From the NCBI RefSeq assembly GCF_019904155.1, contig NZ_JAHCMB010000225.1, positions 5,700-69,699 on the forward strand: 64,000 nt of DNA, written 5' to 3'. A model generated the notes under the pieces. The model saw only the letters and a program-made list of their open reading frames with translations. It did no database searches and was not told where the DNA came from. This DNA comes from Paenibacillus sinensis. Lineage in GTDB: Bacteria > Bacillota > Bacilli > Paenibacillales > Paenibacillaceae. This document shows positions 24,972 through 33,280 of the stretch, in pieces (position 1 is the stretch's first letter; each line of letters opens with the position of its first letter). Made by a program: the position numbers and the translations under genes.

Positions 24972-26243
24972 ATGACAGAAGCGGGCGTATCCTTTGACCG
25001 TTTTTTTGACAATATGGAGTCTCTGGCGGATGCGATCAGCGAATCGCTGCGATCCCAGGTGACCATTGAGGACGACAATCACCATGTGGTCGGATACAGC
25101 TCCCATCAGTTCGAGAGCGATCCGGCACGGATTTCAACCATTATCGGCAAAAGGGTACCGGATTCAGTCATCATCGGATTGCGCAAGAAGGGAATCATGC
25201 GTCAGCTCGAAAATACCCCCCATCCCATCCGGATTCCCGGTGTGATGGAGGTTGGGCTCGGCCCCCGGCTGGCCATGTGCATCAAGCACCAGAAGGAAGT
25301 GCTGGGCTATATCTGGGTGGTGGACGCCGGCAACCTGGCTGAGGGCTTTGCCGAGCGAATCGTGGAGCGGGCAGCGCTGACCGCCGCGCGCTATTTACTG
25401 AAGCAGCGGGGCTGGAAGAGCAAGCAGAACCAGGCGCGCGAGGACTTCTTCTGGAAGCTCCTGACGTCGCATTACGGCACGGAGCAGGATATTCGCAGAG
25501 ACGCCGCAGAGGACGGTATCGAGCTTCCGAGGGGGTTCTATATCGGCGTATTTGAGCCGGAGGCAGACAGGATCGTAGACGAATCATTCCTGGTGAAGTT
25601 CCGGCAGGCGGCAGGCGGCATCCCGGGCATAACGCCGGTCTTCCTCACCACCGAGCATAACCGGATGATCCTGCTGTTCACCCTGCAGCCGCATGTGGAA
25701 GAGGCGGCGGCCCTTTCTTCTTATATGAAGAGTATCGCCGGCCAGCTTGGCAAAAGCGAGGATTGCCGCATCTCCGGCGGCTGCAGCCTGTACTATGGAG
25801 AGTATTTGTCGGCGGCTGTTGCCTATACGGAGGCGGCATCCATCGTCGAGATCAAGCGGCTGCTTCCCTTTCAGGCGCGGGAGCTTTTGCTGTATGAGGG
25901 TATAGGGTTCTGGGCCCATCTTCCCGCCATCATGGAGCAGAAGCGAAGCCGGGGACGCCGCAGTCCGCTGCTCTATCCGCTCAAGGAGCATGACCGGCTG
26001 CACAAGACGGACTTCGTCAAGACGATCGCCGTCTACCTGACTTTTAACGGGAATCTGAAGGAATCCGCGTCTTTTTTGCATATCCATACGAATACCTTGA
26101 TGTACCGGCTGAACCGGATTGCGGAGATTACGGGCCGGGAGCTGAAGGATACCCATTACCGCTTCTCGATCTACCTCGATATTTTAACGGAAGAGACTCG
26201 TCAGTTGAATCAATGGTTCGCGCAGAATGAGGCTTCGCTTTAA
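24972..26243 (+). CDS. adeR: PucR-type transcriptional activator, AdeR-like
   Basis: A 423-residue CdaR/PucR-family protein. An N-terminal sensory region (to about residue 150) and a central GGDEF-like middle domain precede a C-terminal PucR helix-turn-helix. That domain contains TIAVYLTFNGNLKESASFLHIHTNTLMYRLNRI. Bacillus AdeR of this type activates ald in response to alanine, and this gene lies directly after ald. ATG 24972 follows GGCTGGAGGGGG at good spacing; the longer frame adds ten residues with no ribosome site. Confidence 0.85.
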   Translation: MTEAGVSFDRFFDNMESLADAISESLRSQVTIEDDNHHVVGYSSHQFESDPARISTIIGKRVPDSVIIGLRKKGIMRQLENTPHPIRIPGVMEVGLGPRLAMCIKHQKEVLGYIWVVDAGNLAEGFAERIVERAALTAARYLLKQRGWKSKQNQAREDFFWKLLTSHYGTEQDIRRDAAEDGIELPRGFYIGVFEPEADRIVDESFLVKFRQAAGGIPGITPVFLTTEHNRMILLFTLQPHVEEAAALSSYMKSIAGQLGKSEDCRISGGCSLYYGEYLSAAVAYTEAASIVEIKRLLPFQARELLLYEGIGFWAHLPAIMEQKRSRGRRSPLLYPLKEHDRLHKTDFVKTIAVYLTFNGNLKESASFLHIHTNTLMYRLNRIAEITGRELKDTHYRFSIYLDILTEETRQLNQWFAQNEASL

Positions 26244-26598
26244 GGAGGCTGCCGGCGCGGCATGTCTGTTGACTGAGGAACTCTGGGTGCTGAAACTGTG
26301 TGCGTGGATGTTTTCCACGTGGGCGGGGTGGCACGGAGCCGGATGTTCCCTGCGTCTTGTATCTCTACACCGGGAAACCCGGAGTGGAGCGTTAAGAGGG
26401 GCGTCTTGCCCTTTGGCGATGTAGGGTTTGTGTTAGTTGCAGCGGATTTGCGTTGGATATGGCAGAAAATCTATACATGAATGTCACATAAAAATAGTCC
26501 CTCCGGGTCAATCTTATTACATTCTGTACAATGAAATGAGAGGATACGGGCCGTAACATAGAGTTGAGGTACGACTAAGACTGGACGGAGGAGATCGA
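26244..26598. other. Gene-free region before the amidohydrolase gene
   Basis: No credible gene. A possible promoter, TTGCGT (26448) with an 18-bp spacer and TATACA (26472-26477), precedes a GC-mixed leader of about 120 bases. Nothing else recognised. Confidence 0.4.
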
Positions 26599-27828
26599 AT
26601 GCAGACGCAAAACATTTTCGTTAACGGAGCCCGTCTCAAGGAAACCATCGAGGCTTTTGCCGATTTCGGACGGACGCCCGCGAACGGGGTAACCCGGCTG
26701 TGCTTCAGCGAAGAGGATATCAAGGTGCGGGACTACTTCCGTTCCTGCTGCGAGAGTCTGGGCATGACCGTCAAGGTGGACGATATGGGTTGTATGTACG
26801 CAACGCTTGAGGGTACCGAGGATAAGCCTCCGATTGTAATGGGTTCCCATCTGGATACAGTGGTCAAAGGCGGCCGTTTCGATGGTGTGCTCGGTGTTAT
26901 CACGGGACTTGAGGTGGTTCGGACGCTCGTGGATCATGGCATCAAGCCGAAGATTCCGGTCACGGTCATGAATTTTACGAATGAAGAAGGTGCCCGGTTC
27001 GAACCGTCCATGATGGCTTCCGGCGTGCTGTCGGGCAAGTTCGATAAGGAAGCTATGCTGAAGAGCAAGGACCGGGACGGCGTATCCTTCGGCGAGGCGC
27101 TGGAAGCCAGCGGCTATCAAGGCGACGAGAGCAACCGCATCAAGGAAGCTTCGGCTTATCTGGAGCTGCACATCGAACAAGGCCCTGTCCTTGAAAAAGA
27201 AGGCCTGTCGATCGGACTGGTCGACTGCGTTGTCGGCATGGTCTGCTACGAGATCGAAGTAACCGGGGAATCGAATCATGCCGGTACGACGCCGATGGAT
27301 ATGCGGAATGACGCGTTCTTCACCGCGACCGACCTGGTGACGGAGCTGCGGAGCAAGCTGGGCGGTCTGGACTCCGAACTGGTGTACACGATGGGCAGGG
27401 TCAATGTCTATCCCAATGTGCATACGGTCATTCCGAACAAGGTCGTGTTCACAGTCGAGGCGCGGCACAAGGATGAATCGGTGATCGAGGAAGTGGTGAA
27501 GATCATTAACGGACTTCCTGAATCCCTTGGCGGCTGCGAGGTGAGCAAGAAGAAGCTGTGGGGCCGGGATACGGTATGGTTCGATGAACGGGTATGCGGG
27601 GCTGTTGAGAAGGCGGCCCAAACACTCGGCTATTCCTCCAGGAAAATGGCCAGCGGCGCCGGACATGACGCCCAGTTCGTCGCCAGCTACCTGCCGTCGG
27701 CAATGATCTTCGTGCCCAGCGTACGGGGGAAGAGCCACTGCGAAGAGGAATTTACGCCTTATGAGGACTGTGAAAAAGGCGTTAACGTCATGCTGGAGAC
27801 CGTGCTGACTCTGCTGGCTGAAGGCTGA
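26599..27828 (+). CDS. M20-family Zn-dependent amidohydrolase (allantoate amidohydrolase / N-carbamoyl-L-amino acid hydrolase type)
   Basis: A 409-residue M20 peptidase-like hydrolase that releases carbamoyl or ureido groups from N-carbamoyl amino acids or allantoate. Metal-site motifs are MGSHLDTV, DGVLGV, the catalytic NEEGARF, LHIEQGPVLE and ASGAGHDAQF. A small dimerisation domain (about 205-325, GESNHAGTTPMD) is present. GGACGGAGGAG precedes the ATG. AllC and HyuC types cannot be separated from sequence alone. The gene stands alone, between adeR and a terminator. Confidence 0.9.
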   Translation: MQTQNIFVNGARLKETIEAFADFGRTPANGVTRLCFSEEDIKVRDYFRSCCESLGMTVKVDDMGCMYATLEGTEDKPPIVMGSHLDTVVKGGRFDGVLGVITGLEVVRTLVDHGIKPKIPVTVMNFTNEEGARFEPSMMASGVLSGKFDKEAMLKSKDRDGVSFGEALEASGYQGDESNRIKEASAYLELHIEQGPVLEKEGLSIGLVDCVVGMVCYEIEVTGESNHAGTTPMDMRNDAFFTATDLVTELRSKLGGLDSELVYTMGRVNVYPNVHTVIPNKVVFTVEARHKDESVIEEVVKIINGLPESLGGCEVSKKKLWGRDTVWFDERVCGAVEKAAQTLGYSSRKMASGAGHDAQFVASYLPSAMIFVPSVRGKSHCEEEFTPYEDCEKGVNVMLETVLTLLAEG

Positions 27829-27897
27829 ACACCATGAAAGACGCGTAATGAAAGACGCGCTTCCTCGAATACAATAGGAACGACAGGCAGGTTAAGA

Positions 27898-27945
27898 AAG
27901 CGGCCGCTTCCGTATGGGATAAGAATCCCGGAAGCGGCCGCTTTT
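27898..27945 (+). terminator. Rho-independent terminator
   Basis: A 15-bp outer stem (AAGCGGCCGCTTCCG) encloses an inner GGGAT/ATCCC stem and is followed by CTTTTG. Confidence 0.8.
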
Positions 27946-27949
27946 GTCA

Positions 27950-28043
27950 AAATATAAGAAAGTATAAGCCGCGCGCTTATTACAGCCTTCTATTTCTCGG
28001 TAAACGCATGGCGTCTAAGGACGCCGTAAGGCGTTTATCCTTG
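27950..28043. repeat. 94-bp intergenic repeat, copy 2
   Basis: Ungapped match to 3059-3152 at 86 of 94 positions. The inner hairpin GGCGTC-TAAG-GACGCC is perfect here and weakened by two changes in copy 1. Like copy 1, it begins within five bases of a terminator's end. Confidence 0.85.
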
Positions 28044-28089
28044 TGTGGGGAGGTGACATGGCGAAAAGCGGCTGCCCTGGTATAACGCC

Positions 28090-28124
28090 AAAAAACCGGC
28101 AAGGATTTCTCCTTGCCGGTTTTT
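28090..28124. terminator. Bidirectional terminator
   Basis: A perfect 15-bp stem (AAAAACCGGCAAGGA) with a 4-nt loop, flanked by A and T runs, serves the leftward S8 protease gene and any rightward transcript. Confidence 0.85.
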
Positions 28125-28142
28125 GCTTGAGATTAGCGGGAA

Positions 28143-31100
28143 TTACTCGGACAGATTTGCTTTAACCAGCAGCTGATGCAGAGCTACAGCGATGGTCTCG
28201 CGGGTTGCCGGAGCCTTCGGATTGAAGGCCGAACCCGAATCGCTGCTCAGGATGCCTGCGGCAGTCAGCGTTTGAATGCTGTCCTTCGCATAGCTTGCAA
28301 CTTGGGTGCTGTCGCTGTAAGTCGTGAAGGACGGATTGGAAGCAGTCAGTTTGATTCCGGCCAGCTTCACGGCGCGATCCAGAATCGCAGCCATTTCCTG
28401 ACGGGATACGCTCGCGGTAGGTGCGAACTTGCCGCCTCCTACACCGAGAATCAATCCAGCCTTGGAAGCAGCGGCTACATCGCTAGCGTACCAGCTAGTG
28501 GCGCTGACGTCAGTGAAGGAAGCCGTGGCGTCAGTGCGAAGACCGAGTGCGCGAACCAGAATAGCTGTGAATTCGGCGCGGGTCAGGTTGCTCTTCGGCG
28601 AGAAGGTTGTAGCCGAAGTTCCTTGGAAGATCAGCTTGTTCGCCAGAGCCTGAATGTCGGAAGCGGCCGGAGAGTTCGCGATATCCGTGAACGCTGCCGG
28701 ACGGCTAACGGCGGCATAAGTCGAGAAGCCCGGACGGCTTACCGTAACCAGCGTAGTTCCGTCAGCCTGAGCCTTGAATACGGAACCTACCGGAGTGATC
28801 TTGCCATTCTCTTCGAAGAGAACGCCGGCCGTGTTGGCTTTAATTTCACCAGGAACGGTGAAGGATCTCTTGATGAATGTGTTGTTCGGTACAGTCAGAT
28901 AGGTGCTGCCTGTTGCTGTAGTCCAGCTGGCTTCAAAGGATACCGGCGTGCCGATAACCGTCGAGCCTGCCGAAGCCGCTGTGAACTTGGCGGATGACCC
29001 TGCAGCCGGAGTCACGCTGAGGCTCAGGGATGCTCCTGCCGGGCTATTCTTCAGCAGAGATACCGGCAAGGATACAGCCGAATCCTTCGTGCTTACGATG
29101 ATCTTCGTGTCGGAAGTCAGTGCTGCGAGCTTCGCCACCTGATCCGCCGTCAGGCTCAGTACAACCGGGCCTGTTACCGATGGAACCGAGATGAGGATAG
29201 CATTCTGAGCGGATGTTGCGCTTGCCAGTGCAGTTGCCAGAGTATTGTCGGCAATTGTCAGGCTGGTTACGCCATTTTGAGTCGTGATCGTCGGATTAAC
29301 CGTTATCTGCTTGGCTCCTTCATCGACAATTGCTGTTCCTGCCGGGCTGGTCGTTACAGTAGTTGTACCTGTTCCGCCAGTTGAGGAACCGCCGCCGCCA
29401 GTGCTGCCGCCGCCGGAGATATAATCGCCGGATACGAGCAATGCGGTATAACCGCTATAATAATCGTCCTTATACGGATCAATTCTTACAGGCACGCTCG
29501 TATTATCCTTGACGGGTGCCGCGATAACCGCAATTTTATAAGTGCCATCAGTCAGCTTGGCCACTGCGGGCGAGCCATCCGTATTAAGAATAGGATAGCC
29601 GTTGCTGTCGTAAGGATGATAGGTGGTGCTTACGACTGTTGAATATTGTCCGGGCTGGAAGTTTGTTTTCGGTTCTCCGGTTGTTTGTGCCGTATAGTAG
29701 CCCAGAGTCTTGTCATTAAGACCGATAACGTCAACTTCATAATAGTTTACATCTTCGGCTGTGAGCTTGAAGGAGAGAGGCGTCGAATCATTAGTGCCCA
29801 GGATTTTCTTGCCCAGAGCCAGCTCTTGAACACCGGCTCCCCAATCAGGCTGTTCGGTGCCGATGTTCACGACAAACGGCAGGTGCAGGTCCGGTTGTCC
29901 TGCAGATTTGAGCGTTACTTGCCCTTCATAGGTCGCGCCTTCTTCAGCGTTGGCGTCGACACCCAATGTAAGGGTAAATGGTGTTGCTGTACCTGCCGTA
30001 GCGGTGATTTCGCTTTGACCAAGCTCTGCGGTAATACCGGAAGGCTGACCGCCATGCCAGTCAATTGTTGCCGAGTAGGTTAGGCTTGAGCCGCCCGTAT
30101 TCTTCAACTGCAAATTCTTGACTGCAGATGCGCCTGCCGACATCAGACCGAAGCTGGCGGAATCATTGTAGTTAATGATGCTCTGGGACTGGAAGTTCTT
30201 GTCCAGAATGCTGATTGGCTCTACCGATTGCAACAGGGCGCTCGTCTTGATGGCATTCTCAACGTTGGCCCGTCCTGGACCTTGGATATACACGTCGTAG
30301 AAATTATCGCCTTCATCGCCGATCACATCTGCCGTGTTGGCGAGGGCTGCGCGAATGTCGAAAGGAGTCCAGTCCGGATGCGCTTGTTTAATCAACAGGG
30401 CAAGACCTGCGACATGAGGAGTTGCCATACTGGTACCGCTGATCCGGTTGTAAGCTTCAGCATAGGAGGCATTTTCGTCGTATTTGCCGTATGCCGGCCA
30501 AGTCGACAGAATGCCTACACCAGGAGCCACAATATCCGGCTTGATGCTGAGATTTCCGTCGACGTTAGGTCCCCAGGAAGTAAAGCTGGCGGGTTCGTCG
30601 CCTGCGGAATTACCCGGATTATAGTTGGAATCGAAAGTGAAGTACACTTTCTTCCCTTCATTGGCGAGAATAGCTCTGGCCAATGCCCGTCCTTCTTTAC
30701 CTTTCATGTCAAAAGTCGGAATATAATCAAAGCCGTCGCCGATTGTGGAATTAATGTAACCGTCGCGATTAGTGATGCTGTCTCGCAGATCGGCATTATG
30801 GTTGCCGTCCGTGTTCCCGTTAAATACAACAACAGCTCTGGCTCCATGCGCCTTGGCATTGGCGATTTTATCGACAAAGGCCAGCTCGCCGCGGGAGACC
30901 AGGACTACCGCCCCTTCAACGTCATTGGTCGTGTAGTCTTCATCCGCCCCTAAATCTGCGTAGACGACCGGAACCGGATCAGGTCCAATAATGGATGCAA
31001 AATCTTCTTTCGCGATTTTCCATGCCATTGCGTTAACATCATTGTAAGTTGCATAGGTGGCGGTGCTGACCGAGGCGTCTTCAATCTCCACTTTGAGATG

Positions 31101-32261
31101 ATTGGAGAAAGTCTTGGTCGGGCTTGTTACCGCGCCTACGGAGATCGCCAGCTGGGATACCGCCGGCGAGCCAAGAGTGAAGTACCCTGGCCCTGCGTTG
31201 CCGTTGGCGATAACAGCCACGACACCCGACAGGACGGCGTTGTTGATGGCGATGGAGTCGGGAGAGTTGACATCCTTCTCTGCATCGGAACCAAGCGAAA
31301 GGTTGATGACGTCCATGCCGTCCTTCACCGCACGTTCAATACCGTCGATAACCTGTGCGGAAGAACCGGAGGAAGTGCTGGGATCGTCAAGATTGCGTCC
31401 CAGTACTTTATAGGCGTAGAGCTCGGCGTCGGGAGCTACACCTTTCTGGGCGATATCACCGGTTCTGTTCTCGAACTGGCCAATGATGGTACCGGCGACA
31501 TGAGTGCCGTGATAAGTACCTTCGTAACCTGTACCGTAAACATCGTCCTCAACGGAAATCGGAGCCTCTTCGTAAGGATCGTTGTCATTGTAGAAAGAGT
31601 CCCATCCGCCTTTATACGCCGGGGCGATGTCAGGATGCTTATAATCAACGCCCGTATCAATAACGCCAACCTTCAGGCCAGCGCCCGTATAGCTATTCGC
31701 CCATGCCCAGGTCGCATGGATCTGATCCAGAGGAGCGCTATCGTTTTGCGGAGTGGTACTTTCGTCCACTGCCTCATCGGGAATCGTGTACCATGTGCTG
31801 TTCTCATAGATGGATTTGACTCCCGAAATTCCGGCAAGCTCCGGAACTTCATTCGCAGGAATGGTAACCTCAAAGCCGTTCAACACGGTATCGTATTGAT
31901 AGTTGACCTTAAGGTTCAGACCTTCGTTTTTAGCTTTGCTTAGAACATCAGATTGCTGGCTTACTACCGCAGACTCAGTTGACGCTGTGGCAAGCGATGA
32001 GAACCCTTCCTTTGCAGCATAGTGTCCGACGGCAGCCGGTTGTCCACTAAGTTGAACAATAACACGCACTTTTTTGGAAGAAGAAGTATCAATTTTGGGA
32101 GAAACATATACATTTGCTGCTTGAGATACTGAGATACTGTTCTTTAATGACTGCGACTGCAAGCCTTCGGCCGCAAAGGCCGCGCCCGGAATAGTTCCGG
32201 CTGTTACTCCCAAAGCCAGAGCTGTCACGGACAGCTTGCGTGTAAGTTTGCCCCACTCCAA
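28143..32261 (-). CDS. SLH-anchored subtilisin-like (S8) serine protease
   Basis: A 1372-residue secreted cell-wall protease. Residues 1-30 are a signal peptide ending AFA. An I9-type inhibitory propeptide spans about 60-160. The S8 domain has Asp202 (IDTGVD), His251 (HGTHVAG), oxyanion Asn355 and Ser611 (GTSMATPHVAG), with a PA insert at about 430-545. Fn3-like domains follow. A Gly/Ser/Thr linker (GGGSTGGGGSSTGGTG) leads to a beta-rich region and three SLH repeats (about 1195-1372) that bind pyruvylated secondary wall polymer. The TTG start follows GGGAGGGA. All catalytic residues are intact, so it is likely active. Confidence 0.93.
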   Translation of the reverse strand: MEWGKLTRKLSVTALALGVTAGTIPGAAFAAEGLQSQSLKNSISVSQAANVYVSPKIDTSSSKKVRVIVQLSGQPAAVGHYAAKEGFSSLATASTESAVVSQQSDVLSKAKNEGLNLKVNYQYDTVLNGFEVTIPANEVPELAGISGVKSIYENSTWYTIPDEAVDESTTPQNDSAPLDQIHATWAWANSYTGAGLKVGVIDTGVDYKHPDIAPAYKGGWDSFYNDNDPYEEAPISVEDDVYGTGYEGTYHGTHVAGTIIGQFENRTGDIAQKGVAPDAELYAYKVLGRNLDDPSTSSGSSAQVIDGIERAVKDGMDVINLSLGSDAEKDVNSPDSIAINNAVLSGVVAVIANGNAGPGYFTLGSPAVSQLAISVGAVTSPTKTFSNHLKVEIEDASVSTATYATYNDVNAMAWKIAKEDFASIIGPDPVPVVYADLGADEDYTTNDVEGAVVLVSRGELAFVDKIANAKAHGARAVVVFNGNTDGNHNADLRDSITNRDGYINSTIGDGFDYIPTFDMKGKEGRALARAILANEGKKVYFTFDSNYNPGNSAGDEPASFTSWGPNVDGNLSIKPDIVAPGVGILSTWPAYGKYDENASYAEAYNRISGTSMATPHVAGLALLIKQAHPDWTPFDIRAALANTADVIGDEGDNFYDVYIQGPGRANVENAIKTSALLQSVEPISILDKNFQSQSIINYNDSASFGLMSAGASAVKNLQLKNTGGSSLTYSATIDWHGGQPSGITAELGQSEITATAGTATPFTLTLGVDANAEEGATYEGQVTLKSAGQPDLHLPFVVNIGTEQPDWGAGVQELALGKKILGTNDSTPLSFKLTAEDVNYYEVDVIGLNDKTLGYYTAQTTGEPKTNFQPGQYSTVVSTTYHPYDSNGYPILNTDGSPAVAKLTDGTYKIAVIAAPVKDNTSVPVRIDPYKDDYYSGYTALLVSGDYISGGGSTGGGGSSTGGTGTTTVTTSPAGTAIVDEGAKQITVNPTITTQNGVTSLTIADNTLATALASATSAQNAILISVPSVTGPVVLSLTADQVAKLAALTSDTKIIVSTKDSAVSLPVSLLKNSPAGASLSLSVTPAAGSSAKFTAASAGSTVIGTPVSFEASWTTATGSTYLTVPNNTFIKRSFTVPGEIKANTAGVLFEENGKITPVGSVFKAQADGTTLVTVSRPGFSTYAAVSRPAAFTDIANSPAASDIQALANKLIFQGTSATTFSPKSNLTRAEFTAILVRALGLRTDATASFTDVSATSWYASDVAAASKAGLILGVGGGKFAPTASVSRQEMAAILDRAVKLAGIKLTASNPSFTTYSDSTQVASYAKDSIQTLTAAGILSSDSGSAFNPKAPATRETIAVALHQLLVKANLSE

Positions 32262-32856
32262 AAAAATCCCTCCCGAATGTTTGTGTGAATAGATGAGCCT
32301 ACCAGCCCGGGTGAATGAACTTATGTAGAATTCTCCTTTTCTATTAATCCTATTTCTATTTCCACCTTGGTTAGTAGGAAAAAAAGATTAAGAAGATTTT
32401 ACCATCGGTAAATTGTAAAATCCAGAAGAAAATTCGAGATTTGTGAAAAATATAACTTGATATGTAACATAGATGGAAAGATATGATGGAATTTAAAGGT
32501 TTAATGCTGAAATAATTAGAAATATTTATGCGGATGGTCATGGAGAGGTTGAGGCAAAAGACATGCTTCAAAAAAGAAAGGTTAGGTTGTCTGCCATATC
32601 AAAGAGAGTGGATGAGCCTTTTGAACGTATTCTGGAGCCGGGTTGGGAATATATGTTCCTGATATGCTTGAGGCGTTCATATCCGTGTAAATTCTGGCGG
32701 TAATTTAGGTAAATGAAAATTCCGGAGATGCCGGTTTTCGTAAAAGCTGTGATAAAGCCCGGAACACCCGACTTTACCGAAAAAACATGAAAAAAAGCGT
32801 GCCAGATGGGTAAAGTAAGAATACGGACCTGAACGGTTCCGGAAGGAGGGAGATAC
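32262..32856. other. AT-rich intergenic region upstream of the S8 protease
   Basis: About 595 bp with no convincing gene. It should carry the leftward protease promoter and the rightward acetyltransferase promoter. The only structure seen is the nested palindrome at 32395-32422. Confidence 0.5.
32395..32422. promoter_or_regulatory. Nested inverted repeat upstream of the protease gene
   Basis: GATTTTAC (32395-32402) is repeated inverted at 32415-32422. Inside it TTTACC-ATC-GGTAAA (32398-32412) forms a second perfect palindrome. Possible operator about 135 bp before the protease start. Confidence 0.4.
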
Positions 32857-33156
32857 ATGGACAACAGGGAAACCGAAGAGATCGGCATCATTTACAAGGA
32901 GCGGAATGCCTTTGTCATCCGCACGGAAGAAGGACCTATCGGCGAAATCACGTACATTCCCAAAGACGAGCATACCTGGGTGGCGGACCATACCTATGTG
33001 GCGCCGAACTACCGGGGAGGAAATATAGCCCAGCGTCTGCTGAAGCGTCTGGCGGATGAGGCGCGGGCGGAAGGAGCCAAAATCATCCCCCAGTGCTCTT
33101 ACGTCGGCGTTCAGTTCAGACGGAATCCCGAATATGAAGATGTATGGAAACACTAA
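32857..33156 (+). CDS. GNAT-like N-acetyltransferase (YjdJ type)
   Basis: A 99-residue short GNAT-fold protein of the YjdJ group. It keeps the acetyl-CoA loop region VAPNYRGGNIAQRLLKRL and ends CSYVGVQFRRNPEYEDVW, typical of the group. GGAAGGAGGGAG precedes the ATG. The acceptor is unknown. Single gene. Confidence 0.88.
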   Translation: MDNRETEEIGIIYKERNAFVIRTEEGPIGEITYIPKDEHTWVADHTYVAPNYRGGNIAQRLLKRLADEARAEGAKIIPQCSYVGVQFRRNPEYEDVWKH

Positions 33157-33224
33157 CGGATTGACCGGATCAGATTACAGAATTAGCCCCTGCTCTTAAG
33201 CTGACGAAAGCCGTTGGTACAATT

Positions 33225-33262
33225 GGAAAAAGCCATGCTCCGTCGATAAAGGAGCATGGCTT
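33225..33262 (-). terminator. Terminator of the SNF2 operon
   Basis: A perfect 12-bp stem (AAGCCATGCTCC) with a 9-nt loop is followed leftward by TTTTTCC. Confidence 0.75.
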
Positions 33263-33280
33263 CTGTGGTTCCGAATACAT

